The notes beneath the pieces were generated by a model. The model searched no databases. It saw only the letters and a program-made list of their open reading frames with translations, and was not told the origin of the DNA. Both the position numbers and the translations under genes were made by a program. Of a DNA stretch of 64,000 nucleotides, positions 8,780-18,488 are shown in pieces. This stretch comes from an uncultured Clostridia bacterium (GTDB lineage: Bacteria > Bacillota > Clostridia > Christensenellales > Aristaeellaceae): the NCBI GenBank assembly GCA_946536315.1, contig CAMNEH010000001.1, positions 98,467 to 162,466 on the forward strand, read 5' to 3'. Numbering within the stretch: position 1 is the stretch's first letter; each line of letters opens with the position of its first letter.

Positions 8780-10612
8780 ATGCTGTACGATCAAAAGATT
8801 TGGGTTGGCACCAGCGAAAACGGCGCGGTTTGCCTGCTGCCGCGCATGGCCAACCGCCACGGGCTGATCGCCGGTGCGACCGGCACAGGGAAAACCGTCA
8901 CGCTCCAGGTGCTGGCCGAGGGCTTTTCCCAATTGGGCGTGCCGGTGTTCATGGCCGACGTCAAGGGGGACCTGGCGGGCATGGCCAAGCCGGGCGAACG
9001 CAGCGAGAAGATCGACGACCGCCTGGCGGCGTGCGGAGTGACCAATTTCTCCTTCACGCAGACGCCGGTCGCGTTCTGGGATGTGTTCGGCGAGCGCGGC
9101 GTGCCTGTCCGTACGACCGTCAGCGAAATGGGTCCGCTGCTGCTTTCACGCATGCTCGGCCTGAATGATACGCAGTCCGGCGTGCTGCACCTGGTATTCC
9201 GCATCGCGGACGACGAGGGCATGCTGCTGATTGACCTGAAGGATCTGAAGGCGATGCTGGCCTATGTGGGGGACAACGCGCAGAAGTACGTCCTCAATTA
9301 CGGCAATATCACGAAGGCCTCCGTCGGCGCGATCCAGCGCGCCATCGCGATCCTGGAGGACCAGGGCGGCAATTTCTTTTTCGGTGAGCCGGCTTTGGAC
9401 CTGGCCGACTGGCTGACCCGTGACGAAAACGGCGCGGGCACGGTCAATATCCTGGCGGCGGAGCGGCTGTTCAGCAAACCGACCCTCTATTCCACGTTCC
9501 TGCTCTGGCTGCTCGGCGAGCTGTATGAGCTGCTGCCGGAAACCGGCGACAAGGAGCTGCCCCGCATGGTGTTCTTCTTTGATGAGGCGCACCTGCTGTT
9601 CAACGACTGCCCCAAGGCGCTCATGGAGCGCATTGAGCAGACCGTACGCCTGATCCGCTCCAAGGGCGTCGGTGTGTTCTTCGTCACGCAGAACCCGATG
9701 GATCTGCCGACGACGGTGCTCAGCCAGCTCTCGGCCCGTGTGCAGCACGCGCTGCGCGCCTTTACGCCCGCGGAGCAGAAGACCGTCCGCGCCGCCGCGC
9801 AGACCTTCCGCCAGAACCCCGCCTTTGATACCGAAACGGCGCTGACCGAGCTCAGGACCGGCGAGGCGCTGCTCTCTTTCCTGATGGAGGACGGCACGCC
9901 GTCGATCGTCCAGCGCGCGACCATCCTGCCGCCGCAGAGCTATATCGGCGCGATTTCGGATTCGCTGCGGGAGACCTTCGTCTCCACGAGCGTCTATGAG
10001 GAAAAGTACGGCGAGGCGTTCGACCGCGAGAGCGCGTATGAGGTGCTCGCCGCCCGGTATATGGGCCACGGCGTGCAGGAAACGCAGGTCGTACAGCCGA
10101 TTCAGCCGTCCGCGGCGGAGCCGGTGTACGCGCCGGAGGCCGCGCCGGCCGAGCCGCAGTATCAGCCGATGACCTTCAGCGTCTATAACCCGCAGACCGG
10201 GGCGTATGAGGTGCGCGAAATCGCCTCCATGCAGGCGCCCGTCGCCGCACAGCCTCAGATGCAGCAGGCGCCGCAGCCGCCGGCCGTGGCCGATGGTCAG
10301 CCGCCGGTGCTGGTATGGGATCCTGCCACTGGCCAGTACGTCCCACAGCAGGCGCAGCAGCAGGCACAGCCGCAGGCGCAGCAGAAGCCGTCCATCCTGC
10401 AGCAGGCGAAGGAGACGGTCGCCAACGCCGTCAGCGCCATGACGTCGGGCACACAGACCTCCGGCGGCAAGGCGCAGAAATCCTATGCGAAGCAGCTGCT
10501 CGATTCCTTTACGAAATCCGTGACGACCAGCGCCGGCCGCGAGACCGGGCGTACCCTGTCGCGCAACCTGCTGGGCGTATTCGGGCTCAGCTCCACCGGA
10601 AAGAGGAAGTAA
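8780..10612 (+). CDS. HerA-like ATPase (DUF853 family)
   Basis: Predicted 610-residue P-loop ATPase of the DUF853/HerA C-terminal type, related to VirB4/FtsK-like motor proteins. Walker A is [13 protein letters not shown] (about 30-42), Walker B is [12 protein letters not shown], and an arginine-rich [18 protein letters not shown] segment follows as in the family. The last third (about 430-560) is a low-complexity Gln/Pro/Ala linker, ending in a basic tail. AAGGAGG lies seven bases before the ATG. Bacterial DUF853 proteins have no agreed function; a role in moving or processing DNA is only inferred. It opens a new transcript that runs on into pfkA. Confidence 0.9.
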   Translation: MLYDQKIWVGTSENGAVCLLPRMANRHGLIAGATGTGKTVTLQVLAEGFSQLGVPVFMADVKGDLAGMAKPGERSEKIDDRLAACGVTNFSFTQTPVAFWDVFGERGVPVRTTVSEMGPLLLSRMLGLNDTQSGVLHLVFRIADDEGMLLIDLKDLKAMLAYVGDNAQKYVLNYGNITKASVGAIQRAIAILEDQGGNFFFGEPALDLADWLTRDENGAGTVNILAAERLFSKPTLYSTFLLWLLGELYELLPETGDKELPRMVFFFDEAHLLFNDCPKALMERIEQTVRLIRSKGVGVFFVTQNPMDLPTTVLSQLSARVQHALRAFTPAEQKTVRAAAQTFRQNPAFDTETALTELRTGEALLSFLMEDGTPSIVQRATILPPQSYIGAISDSLRETFVSTSVYEEKYGEAFDRESAYEVLAARYMGHGVQETQVVQPIQPSAAEPVYAPEAAPAEPQYQPMTFSVYNPQTGAYEVREIASMQAPVAAQPQMQQAPQPPAVADGQPPVLVWDPATGQYVPQQAQQQAQPQAQQKPSILQQAKETVANAVSAMTSGTQTSGGKAQKSYAKQLLDSFTKSVTTSAGRETGRTLSRNLLGVFGLSSTGKRK

Positions 10613-10625
10613 GGAGGAAATTCGC

Positions 10626-11699
10626 ATGAAACGCAGAATCGGCATCCTGACCAGCGGCGGAGACTGCCCCGGGCTGAACGCGGCCATCCGCGGCGTGGCC
10701 CGCGCGGCCTATGAAACGTTTGACGCTGAAATCATCGGCATCATGGACGGATACCGCGGCCTCATCGAGGGCGAATACCGCCTGATGTCCAAACCGGATT
10801 TTTCCGGCATCCTGACGCTGGGCGGCACCATCCTGGGCACCAGCCGCCGGCCGTTCCGCGAAATGCGGGTCATCGGGGATGACAATGTGGACAAAGTGGC
10901 CGCGATGAAGAAAACCTACGAAAACCTGAAGCTGGACTGCCTGGTGACACTGGGCGGCAACGGCACGCACAAGACGGCCAATCTGCTCAGCGAGGAAGGC
11001 CTGAACGTGATCGGCCTGCCCAAGACCATCGACAACGATATTTACGGTACCGATTTCACCTTCGGCTTTCATACCGCGGTGGAAATCGCGACGGATGTCA
11101 TCGACCGCCTGCACACCACCGCGGCGAGCCACGGACGCTGCATGGTCGTGGAAATCATGGGTAACAAGGCCGGCTGGCTGACCCTGTACGCGGGTATGGC
11201 CGGCGGCGCGGACGCGATCCTGCTGCCCGAAATCCCGTATGACCTGGACAAGGTCGCGAAAATGGTGGAAACGCGCGCGAAGAACAACAAGGCGTTTTCC
11301 ATCATCGCTGTCGCCGAAGGTGCGATGGACGAAAAGGAAAGCAAACTGAAACGCAAGGAGCGCGACGCCAAGCGCAAAGAACAGGGCTTCCACGGCATCG
11401 CCGACCGCATTGCGCGGCAGCTGACCGAGCTGGTCGGCGTGGAAGCGCGCGCGGTGGTGCCCGGCCATATCCAGCGCGGCGGTAGCCCCTGCGCGTACGA
11501 CCGTGTCCTGTCCACGCAGTTCGGCGTCCACGCGGCGGACCTGATCAAAAAAGGAAAGTACGGCGTGTCTGTGGCCCTGGTCGGCAATGAGGTGACGCAC
11601 AACAAGCTTTCTGATATCGCGGGCGTCGCCAAGCCCGTGCCCACCGACCACCAGATGGTGGACCTGGCGCGCAACATCGGTATCAGCTTCGGCGACTGA
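10626..11699 (+). CDS. pfkA: 6-phosphofructokinase, GGNGT/PKTIDND variant
   Basis: Glycolytic enzyme that phosphorylates fructose 6-phosphate. The 357 residues have LTSGGDCPGLNAAIRG at the N-terminus, LGGNGTHKTAN (Asn112, Gly113) and LPKTIDND (Lys133, catalytic Asp136), and the substrate loop MVVEIMGNKAGWL. In family terms Gly at the 104-equivalent favours ATP, while Lys at the 124-equivalent is typical of pyrophosphate users; Asn replaces the usual Mg-binding Asp. The donor is therefore not certain. This variant is common in clostridial PFKs. AAGGAGG sits upstream of the ATG, 13 bases after the HerA-like gene. Confidence 0.93.
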   Translation: MKRRIGILTSGGDCPGLNAAIRGVARAAYETFDAEIIGIMDGYRGLIEGEYRLMSKPDFSGILTLGGTILGTSRRPFREMRVIGDDNVDKVAAMKKTYENLKLDCLVTLGGNGTHKTANLLSEEGLNVIGLPKTIDNDIYGTDFTFGFHTAVEIATDVIDRLHTTAASHGRCMVVEIMGNKAGWLTLYAGMAGGADAILLPEIPYDLDKVAKMVETRAKNNKAFSIIAVAEGAMDEKESKLKRKERDAKRKEQGFHGIADRIARQLTELVGVEARAVVPGHIQRGGSPCAYDRVLSTQFGVHAADLIKKGKYGVSVALVGNEVTHNKLSDIAGVAKPVPTDHQMVDLARNIGISFGD

Positions 11700-11721
11700 T
11701 GGAAAGTATAAAGGGAACATC

Positions 11722-12801
11722 ATGGCGGCAATGATTTTTTCATGGAAACGCGTTTCCTGCCTGCTGGCGCTGCTGCTCTGCCTGTGCGTGACCGCCCAGG
11801 CAGAGCCTGCCGATCCGGCGGAACCCGCCCCCCAGGCAGAGTCTGCCTCCCCGGCGGAGACCGATCCTTCCGCGGGCACGATCGGGAGAAATCCGTATCT
11901 GGACATCGCGCTGAGCGCGCTGGAGGAAGGCAACCCGATCCTGACGCGCTACAACGCGCTGACGGACGCGCAGATCACACCCATGCTGCCGACGGGCATG
12001 CCCTATTTTTTCGGCGGACAGAACTATGACCGCCTGCTGACGGTCGGCACCGTACAGGAGACGACCCGGTACGGCATCAAGGGCCAGAAGTATGTGTACG
12101 GCTTCGACTGCGTGGGATATGTGCGGTATATTCAGACACAGCTGGGCGACGAGCTGGTGCCCAGCCTGTCGGAAATGATCCTGAAACGCACCGGCGCCTA
12201 CAAGGATTATGTGCTCACCGAGCTGATGGAGCTGACCGCGCCGTTTTCCCTTTCGTGGAACAGCGATTCCATCATGGTCGCGCCGGACAAACGGGTGAAA
12301 AAGCCGAAGAAGTATCCTGACAAGGAAACGGAGCGCGAGACCTATGCCAGGGTCTCCTCGCTGCTGGAGCCCGGCGATCTGCTGACGGCCAATCATGGCG
12401 GGCGGCATGTGATGATGTTCATCGGGACGCTGCGCCAGTACGGCTTCAGCGCGGAGGAAGCCGGGGAAATGGCGGATTACCTGGATTATCCGCTGTTTAT
12501 CAACTGTGTGTGGAATCCGGATTATATCGAGCGCATGGCCGGCTATATCGCCGAACAGGGGCTGAAGGCCCTGCCCAACCGCGGCGGGGTCTGTGTGACC
12601 ATCGTCGGCCCGCGCACGGAGGACGCGCCGCACATGATTCCGGACACGGAGCGTGTGAAGCGGCCCAAGAATTTCTATTATTTTGATCTGCAGGGGTATC
12701 ACCTGTCCCTGCTGGACATGAGCACCGCCACATCCTACGTCTGGTGGCGCACCCCCGCGGAGAAACGCGGCATCAGCCAACAGAACGCAACCAACCAATG
12801 A
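11722..12801 (+). CDS. Secreted NlpC/P60-like cysteine hydrolase
   Basis: Exported protein of 359 residues with an N-terminal signal peptide (hydrophobic core LLALLLCLCVTAQA) and a short Pro/Ala/Glu-rich region. A papain-like core is suggested by YGFDCVGYV with Cys130, in the place of the usual YDCSGLV, and by NHGGRHVMMFIG with His229, in the place of the HVGIYIG motif of NlpC/P60 domains. Such proteins cut peptidoglycan stem peptides. The region between Cys and His is longer than in classical members, so this may be a divergent subfamily. It lies between pfkA and frr with gaps under 25 bases. Exact substrate unknown. Confidence 0.72.
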   Translation: MAAMIFSWKRVSCLLALLLCLCVTAQAEPADPAEPAPQAESASPAETDPSAGTIGRNPYLDIALSALEEGNPILTRYNALTDAQITPMLPTGMPYFFGGQNYDRLLTVGTVQETTRYGIKGQKYVYGFDCVGYVRYIQTQLGDELVPSLSEMILKRTGAYKDYVLTELMELTAPFSLSWNSDSIMVAPDKRVKKPKKYPDKETERETYARVSSLLEPGDLLTANHGGRHVMMFIGTLRQYGFSAEEAGEMADYLDYPLFINCVWNPDYIERMAGYIAEQGLKALPNRGGVCVTIVGPRTEDAPHMIPDTERVKRPKNFYYFDLQGYHLSLLDMSTATSYVWWRTPAEKRGISQQNATNQ

Positions 12802-12816
12802 CAGGAGGGTACAGAC

Positions 12817-13377
12817 ATGACGATTGACAGCGTAATGGATCAGGCCAAGGAAAAAATGACCAAGACGCAGGAATTCTTCCGCCGCGATATGCAGTCGCTG
12901 CGCGCTGGCCGGGCCAATCCGCAGATACTGGACCGCATCATGGTGGACTATTACGGCACGCAGACGCCGCTCAAGCAGATGGGCAACATCATGGCGCCCG
13001 AACCCCGGCTGCTGACCATTTCACTCTGGGACCCCAAGGCCATCTCCCTGGTCGAGAAGGCGATCCAGAAGAGCGACCTCGGCCTGAATCCCTCCAATGA
13101 CGGGAAAATCATCCGCCTGGTGGTGCCGGAGCTGAATGAGGAGCGCCGCCGTGATCTGACCAAGGTGGTCCGCAAGGGGGCTGAGGAGGCCAAGGTCGCG
13201 GTGCGGGCCTCCCGCCGCGACGCGATGGAAAGCATCAAAAAGCTGAAGAAGGACAGCGAGATCACCGAAGATGATCAGTCCAAGGCCGAAAAGGACCTGC
13301 AGAAGGTGACCGATAACTATATCAAGGAGATCGACAAGATCGCCGCCGATAAGGAAAAGGAGATCATGGAGGTCTGA
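12817..13377 (+). CDS. frr: Ribosome recycling factor
   Basis: Splits the post-termination ribosome together with EF-G. The 186 residues match the standard length. Family blocks are clear: RDMQSLRAGRANPQILDRI, QMGNIMAPEPRLL, a second block LNPSNDGKIIRLVVPELNEE and RRDLTKVVRKGAEEAKVAVR. AGGAGG lies eight bases before the ATG. It opens the conserved Firmicutes run frr-uppS-cdsA-dxr-rseP-ispG-polC; the stop overlaps the next small gene (TGATG). Confidence 0.98.
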   Translation: MTIDSVMDQAKEKMTKTQEFFRRDMQSLRAGRANPQILDRIMVDYYGTQTPLKQMGNIMAPEPRLLTISLWDPKAISLVEKAIQKSDLGLNPSNDGKIIRLVVPELNEERRRDLTKVVRKGAEEAKVAVRASRRDAMESIKKLKKDSEITEDDQSKAEKDLQKVTDNYIKEIDKIAADKEKEIMEV

Positions 13378-13607
13378 TGCAGCCGGACGTGACCGGATTG
13401 CCCCTGGAGGAGGCGGAAGCGCTCCTCCGGGCGGCAGGCGAACACTATATTCTTACCAGGACCGAAGCCCCGTTTGCGCATCCGTCGGACGGCAGCCGTG
13501 GGCAACGGGACTATGCGCTGCGGTATGACCAGGGGGAGCTGACTTATGCCAGCTTCCCTGTTCTGTCAGTGACCGTACCGCCGCGGGAGGAAGAGCATGA
13601 CGTTTGA
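13377..13607 (+). CDS. Small PASTA-like protein between frr and uppS
   Basis: Predicted 76-residue cytoplasmic protein. It overlaps the frr stop by one base and the uppS start by 11 bases, so it is very probably translated as part of the run. The segment PDVTGLPLEEAEALLRAAG resembles a PASTA repeat core, but there is no transmembrane segment or signal peptide, which is unusual for PASTA domains. No function can be given. It could be an assembly or lipid-carrier-related partner of UppS, but that rests on position alone. Confidence 0.7.
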   Translation: MQPDVTGLPLEEAEALLRAAGEHYILTRTEAPFAHPSDGSRGQRDYALRYDQGELTYASFPVLSVTVPPREEEHDV

Positions 13608-14310
13608 GCGATTGCCGAGGCATGTGGCCATCATTATGGACGGCAACGGCCGGTGGGCGCAGAAGCACAGCCTGCAGATCGCCATGGGCCACCAGGCCGG
13701 GGTCGAGTCTTTGCGCGCCATCATTCGGGAAAGCAGTGATTTAGGCATACACACGCTGTCCCTGTATGCGTTCTCTACTGAGAACTGGCGCAGGAGCGCG
13801 GCGGAAGTCAACGCGCTGATGGCGCTGCTGCTCAGGTATTTCTCATCGGAAATCGATGAGCTTGACAGGAAAAACGTGCGCATCCGCATCCTGGGCGATA
13901 AGCAGGGCCTGCCCGACGCACAGTGCCGCGCGGTCATCGAGGCGGAGGAACGGACGAAGAACAACACGGGGCTGAACCTGTGCATCGCGCTCAATTATGG
14001 CGGACGGCAGGAAATCCTTCGCGCGGCGGCCAGCATCGCGCGCAGGGTACGCGACGGTGAGCTGACGCCGGAGCAGATCAATGAGGATGTATTCAGCGCG
14101 GAGCTGTACACGGCGGGATTGCCGGATGTGGACCTGCTGATCCGCACCAGCGGAGAGGAGCGGCTGAGCGGGTTCCTGCTGTGGCAATGCGCTTATGCCG
14201 AGTTTGTGTTTCCGGCGACGCTGTGGCCGGATTTTACCCTGGACGATTATCACGCCGCGCTGCGCGAATATGAGCACCGTGATCGGCGCTACGGAGGACG
14301 GAAGACATGA
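13597..14310 (+). CDS. uppS: Isoprenyl transferase (undecaprenyl diphosphate synthase)
   Basis: Cis-prenyltransferase that extends farnesyl-PP with isopentenyl-PP to the C55 carrier used for peptidoglycan and wall polymers. The 237 residues include HVAIIMDGNGRWA with catalytic Asp, GHQAGVESLR, LYAFSTENWRR, LNYGGRQEI and DLLIRTSGEERLSGFLLWQ. It uses the isoprenoid precursors made by the Dxr, IspDF and IspG enzymes encoded in the same region. Start and stop overlap the flanking genes (11 bases and ATGA). Confidence 0.98.
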   Translation: MTFERLPRHVAIIMDGNGRWAQKHSLQIAMGHQAGVESLRAIIRESSDLGIHTLSLYAFSTENWRRSAAEVNALMALLLRYFSSEIDELDRKNVRIRILGDKQGLPDAQCRAVIEAEERTKNNTGLNLCIALNYGGRQEILRAAASIARRVRDGELTPEQINEDVFSAELYTAGLPDVDLLIRTSGEERLSGFLLWQCAYAEFVFPATLWPDFTLDDYHAALREYEHRDRRYGGRKT

Positions 14311-15128
14311 TGACGCGGATCCTGACGGGCGTTGGCCTGCTGGCGCTGCTCGGGTTTGCAGTGTACATGGGCGGCTGGGTCTTTTCCGTACTGTTCATCG
14401 TGTCCATGTGCATGTGCATCTTTGAGGTGTACCGCGCCATGCGGAACGCGGGCAACCGGCCGGTCGAATGGCCCGTGTGGCTGTGCGTGGCCATCAGCAT
14501 TCCCGCGTTTGTCATCTATAAGCAAAGCTACATCGTGCTGCTGCTGATGGGCTGCGCCTGCGTGCTGACCTGCGCCAATATCCTGTTCAGGCAGGAGCCT
14601 TCTCTGGAGGATCTGATGTTCTCCTGCCTGCCCATGTTTTCCGTGCTGCTGCCGGGCATGTGCATGCTCAGCTTTCAGCAGTATCCCCAGCGCATGATGC
14701 AGACCTATTTTATCCTGCTTTCCTTCGGCGTGCCGCTCATGGGCGATACGCTGGCGCTGTTTGTCGGACGGCGCTGGGGCAGGCGCAAGCTGTGCGTGCG
14801 CGTCAGTCCCAATAAGACGGTGGAAGGCGCGCTGGGCGGCCTGGGCGGCAGCATCCTGTTCGCGATGGCGCTGCACGCGGTGTACGCGATGTTCGGCGAC
14901 ATGCCGCCGCTGTGGCATTCGGTGGTCATCGGCGTGCTGGGCGGCGTCATGGGCCAGCTGGGCGACCTGTTCGCCTCGCTGGAAAAGCGGCACTGCGGCA
15001 TCAAGGACTTCGCGCATATTTTCCCGGGCCACGGCGGAATGATGGACCGGCTGGACAGCGTGTTTTTCGCGACGCTGGTCGTGTATCTGTATTCCCTGAT
15101 TTACAGCGCCAGTCTCGCCGCCGCGTAG
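14307..15128 (+). CDS. cdsA: Phosphatidate cytidylyltransferase
   Basis: Multi-pass membrane enzyme that makes CDP-diacylglycerol from phosphatidate and CTP. The 273 residues contain about seven hydrophobic helices, the internal KTVEGALGGL block and the signature GDLFASLEKRHCGIKDF followed by FPGHGGMMDRLDS. The ATG overlaps the uppS stop as ATGA. Position between uppS and dxr is the standard Firmicutes order. Confidence 0.97.
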   Translation: MMTRILTGVGLLALLGFAVYMGGWVFSVLFIVSMCMCIFEVYRAMRNAGNRPVEWPVWLCVAISIPAFVIYKQSYIVLLLMGCACVLTCANILFRQEPSLEDLMFSCLPMFSVLLPGMCMLSFQQYPQRMMQTYFILLSFGVPLMGDTLALFVGRRWGRRKLCVRVSPNKTVEGALGGLGGSILFAMALHAVYAMFGDMPPLWHSVVIGVLGGVMGQLGDLFASLEKRHCGIKDFAHIFPGHGGMMDRLDSVFFATLVVYLYSLIYSASLAAA

Positions 15129-15193
15129 CGCGGCGCGCGTCGATGCGCATCCGGGGCGGACGCCCTGATGATATGAACAAAGGAACATTCATT

Positions 15194-16348
15194 GTGAGAA
15201 AAATTGCGATTCTTGGCTCGACGGGCTCCATCGGGCGGCAGACGCTGGACGAATGCGCCCGGCATCCGGAGCGCTTCCGTGTCACCGCGCTGACCGCGCA
15301 TCGCAGCCGCGACCTGCTGTTTGAGCAGGTGCGGCGCTTTCGTCCTTCGCTCGCCTGCCTGACCGGCGCGCCGGTGGGTGAAATTCCGGAGGACCTGCGC
15401 TTCTGCACGTTTTACGCGCCGGACCGGCTGGCAGACCTGGCCGCGGATTGCGACGCGGACGACCTGATGGTGGCGGTGGTCGGCATTGCCGGCCTGCGCG
15501 CGACGCTGGCGGGACGGAAGGCCGGCAAGCGCATCCTTCTCGCCAACAAGGAGACGCTGGTGGCCGGCGGCGCGCTGGTTATGCGCGAGTGCGCGGTGGA
15601 CGGCCCTGCGCCCACATTGCTGCCAGTGGACAGCGAGCACAGCGCGATCTGGCAGTGCCTGCAGGCCGCCGGACCGAACCGCCTGAAGACCATCCTGCTG
15701 ACCGCTTCCGGCGGCCCTTTCCGGTCCTGGGACAAAGCCGCGATCGCGCAGGCGACCAGCGCGCAGGCGCTCAGGCACCCGACCTGGAGCATGGGCAGCA
15801 AAATCACCGTCGATTCCGCGTCCATGTTCAACAAAGCGCTGGAAATCATCGAGGCCAAATGGCTCTTCGGAGTGACGCCGCAGCAGATACAGGTGCTGGT
15901 GCATCCGCAGAGCGTGGTACATTCCATGATCGTCTTTCAAGACGGCGCCGTGCTCGCCCAGCTGGGCGTGCCGGACATGCGCGTTCCCATCCTTTACGCG
16001 ATGACTTATCCTGAGAGGGTTGAGAGCGGCGTGCCCGCGCCGGATTTTCCCTCGCTGGCGTCGCTCACCTTTGAGGCGCCGGACCCGGACCGTTTTCCGG
16101 CGCTTGGGCTGGCCTATCAGGCCCTGGAAGCCGGTGGCGCGGCCTGCGCCGTGCTGAACGGGGCCAACGAGGTCGCCGCGCAGGCGTTTTTGCAGGACCG
16201 TATCCGCATGGGCGATGTCTACCGTACGGTGGCGGGAACGCTCGAGCGCGTGGGCAGTCTCCCGGCGGATACGCTGGATCAGGTGCTGGAGGCGGACCGC
16301 CTGGCGCGCGCCACGGCTGAAGAACTGTTACATCGGAGGACTACATGA
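15194..16348 (+). CDS. dxr: 1-deoxy-D-xylulose 5-phosphate reductoisomerase
   Basis: Second enzyme of the MEP pathway; it converts DXP to MEP with NADPH. The Rossmann motif ILGSTGSIGRQTLDE opens the protein, the metal site includes VDSEHSAIWQCL, and MGSKITVDSASMFNKALE and VHPQSVVHSMI line the active site. I choose the GTG at 15194 (384 residues) because AAAGGA lies ten bases upstream and the protein then begins directly with the nucleotide fold. An in-frame ATG at 15173 would add seven residues without a good ribosome site. The stop overlaps rseP as ATGA. Confidence 0.96.
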   Translation: MRKIAILGSTGSIGRQTLDECARHPERFRVTALTAHRSRDLLFEQVRRFRPSLACLTGAPVGEIPEDLRFCTFYAPDRLADLAADCDADDLMVAVVGIAGLRATLAGRKAGKRILLANKETLVAGGALVMRECAVDGPAPTLLPVDSEHSAIWQCLQAAGPNRLKTILLTASGGPFRSWDKAAIAQATSAQALRHPTWSMGSKITVDSASMFNKALEIIEAKWLFGVTPQQIQVLVHPQSVVHSMIVFQDGAVLAQLGVPDMRVPILYAMTYPERVESGVPAPDFPSLASLTFEAPDPDRFPALGLAYQALEAGGAACAVLNGANEVAAQAFLQDRIRMGDVYRTVAGTLERVGSLPADTLDQVLEADRLARATAEELLHRRTT

Positions 16349-17445
16349 GCATCGTCTATATCCTTCTCGCCCTGCTGATGCTGTGTGTCATGGTGACCGT
16401 GCATGAGTGGGGGCACTTTATCGCGGCCAGGATCACAGGGATCCCGGTCCGTGAGTTTTCCATCGGCTTTGGTCCAAAGCTGGCGCAGTGGAAGAGCAGG
16501 AAGCATGAAACGGTATTCTCTGTCCGGGTGATCCCTGCGGGAGGCTACTGCGCGTTTTACGGCGAGGACGACCCCGATGAGAAGGCGGATGAGGATCCCC
16601 GCGCCATGCGCGGTTTTCCTGTGTGGAAGCGCCTGGTGACGGTCTTTATGGGGCCGTGCATGAATTTTATCCTGGCCTTCGTGGTCGGCGTCGGCCTGTA
16701 CACCCTGAGCGGCATCACCGAGGTGACCTACAGCGATTACGTGCATATCGACAGTGTGAATCCGGGCAGCGCGGCGGACCAGGCAGGATTTCAGGTGAAT
16801 GATGTGCTGAAGAGCGTCAACGGCGTGGACGCGGCGGGACAGACCGCGGACGGGGATTACCGTTTCCGCTCGCTGATCAACGAGCTCGGCCGCACCGGAG
16901 AACCGCTGGAGGTAACAGTGGAACGCGGGGAGGAGACTCTGACGCTCTCGGTCACCCCGCAAATGGACGCTACAGGACGGATGCTGATCGGCATCGGCAT
17001 CACGCCGGAAGTGCTCAGTGCCAAAAAAGTCTATCCGACTTTCTTCGAGGCTATTCCGCTCTCTGCGCAGCTGTGTGTGCGGGAGGGAACGCTGATCATC
17101 GAATCGCTGGGCAAGCTGTTCAAAGGTGAGGCCGGTATTTCCGATATGAGCGGGCCGGTCGGCGTGGTGCGCTATGTGGCGCAGGAAACACAGAGCAACG
17201 GGCCGGAGGCCTACTGGCTGCTGCTGGTATTCATTTCCGTCAACCTGGGACTGGTGAACCTGCTGCCGATTCCCGGACTGGACGGGGCGCAGATCATCCT
17301 GCTGATCGTCGAGGGCATCCGACGCAAGCCGCTGTCCCGGAAGGCTGAGGCGTATATCAAGCTGGTCGGCTTCGCCGCGCTGCTGCTGCTGTTTATCACG
17401 CTGACATATCAGGACATCGCGGGCATATTCGGGGGAACGAGATGA
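16345..17445 (+). CDS. rseP: Site-2 metalloprotease RseP (M50)
   Basis: Intramembrane zinc protease of 366 residues that cuts anti-sigma factors and leftover signal peptides. HEWGH in the first transmembrane helix (about 17-21) supplies the zinc ligands, a PDZ domain spans about 115-210, and NLLPIPGLDGAQ in a late helix supplies the third ligand. Four transmembrane helices are visible. Overlaps dxr and ispG by ATGA junctions. Confidence 0.96.
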   Translation: MSIVYILLALLMLCVMVTVHEWGHFIAARITGIPVREFSIGFGPKLAQWKSRKHETVFSVRVIPAGGYCAFYGEDDPDEKADEDPRAMRGFPVWKRLVTVFMGPCMNFILAFVVGVGLYTLSGITEVTYSDYVHIDSVNPGSAADQAGFQVNDVLKSVNGVDAAGQTADGDYRFRSLINELGRTGEPLEVTVERGEETLTLSVTPQMDATGRMLIGIGITPEVLSAKKVYPTFFEAIPLSAQLCVREGTLIIESLGKLFKGEAGISDMSGPVGVVRYVAQETQSNGPEAYWLLLVFISVNLGLVNLLPIPGLDGAQIILLIVEGIRRKPLSRKAEAYIKLVGFAALLLLFITLTYQDIAGIFGGTR

Positions 17446-18488
17446 AAAAAGCGGTATTCGCGCGCGGCCTGCAGATCGGCGGCGGCGCGCCTGTGTCCGT
17501 GCAGTCTATGACCAACACGCGGACGGAGGACATCGAATCGACCGCGGCGCAGATCCGCGCGCTGGCGGAGGCCGGCTGTGATCTGGTGCGCGTGTCGGTG
17601 TACAACGAGGCCTGTGTCGCCGCGGTGCGTACGCTGGTGGATTTGAGTCCGGTCCCCTTATGCGCGGACATCCATTTTGACGCGCGGCTGGCGGTCGGCG
17701 CGGTCGAGAATGGCATCGCCAAGCTGCGCATCAATCCGGGCAATATCGGCGGGGAGGACAACGTCCGCATGGTCGCGGACTGTCTGAAGCAGCATCAGAT
17801 CCCTGTACGCATCGGGGTCAATACCGGGTCGATCGAAAAGGACATCCTGGCCAGATACGGCGGCGTGACGGCACAGGCGATGTGCGAGAGCGCGCTCGGC
17901 CACGCGCGGCTGCTGGAACGCGCCGGGTATGACCGGATCGTGCTTTCTCTGAAGGCGAGCGACGTGCGCCTGACGGTGGACGCGTACCGCATGATCGACC
18001 GGCTGTGCGACTATCCGCTGCATGTCGGCGTGACGGAAGCGGGCCTGCCGGGCGACGGCACGCTGAAGTCTGCCATCGGCATCGGCGCGCTGCTGCTGGA
18101 TGGCATCGGTGACACGATCCGCGTTTCGCTGACCGGTGATCCGGTGCGTGAACCGCAGGCCGCGCTGGACATCCTGCGCGCGCTGTCGCTGCGCCCCGGC
18201 ATTCGCTGGACCTCCTGTCCGACCTGCGGACGCACGCGGGTGGACGTGGAGGGCATCGCGCGGGCGCTGAAAGCGCGGCTCAGCGACGTGACCGATGATC
18301 TGAGCGTTGCGGTCATGGGGTGCGTGGTCAACGGTCCCGGCGAGGCCCGGGACAAGGATATCGCGCTTTGCGGCGGCGACGGCTGTGCGGCGCTGTACAT
18401 CAGGGGCGAATATGTGCGCACGCTCCGCGGCGATATCGTCGGGGAAACGGAAAGCGCGATCAGGAAATATCTGCATGACAAAGGCTGA
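17442..18488 (+). CDS. ispG: 4-hydroxy-3-methylbut-2-enyl diphosphate synthase
   Basis: Fe-S enzyme (GcpE) that converts MEcPP to HMBPP near the end of the MEP pathway. The 348 residues comprise the TIM-barrel domain (PVSVQSMTNTRTEDIEST, LRINPGNIGG, RIGVNTGSIEKDIL) and the C-terminal reductase-like domain with Cys ligands in TSCPTCGRTRVD and VMGCVVNGPGEA. The [4Fe-4S] cluster needs an electron donor such as ferredoxin or flavodoxin. The last 14 bases overlap the polC start. Confidence 0.98.
   Translation: MKKAVFARGLQIGGGAPVSVQSMTNTRTEDIESTAAQIRALAEAGCDLVRVSVYNEACVAAVRTLVDLSPVPLCADIHFDARLAVGAVENGIAKLRINPGNIGGEDNVRMVADCLKQHQIPVRIGVNTGSIEKDILARYGGVTAQAMCESALGHARLLERAGYDRIVLSLKASDVRLTVDAYRMIDRLCDYPLHVGVTEAGLPGDGTLKSAIGIGALLLDGIGDTIRVSLTGDPVREPQAALDILRALSLRPGIRWTSCPTCGRTRVDVEGIARALKARLSDVTDDLSVAVMGCVVNGPGEARDKDIALCGGDGCAALYIRGEYVRTLRGDIVGETESAIRKYLHDKG

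Noticed and set aside
10240-10400. CAG-rich repeat region in the HerA-like gene as a DNA repeat element
   Set aside because: It encodes the Gln/Pro/Ala linker of the protein in frame and shows no regular unit; it is low-complexity coding sequence.
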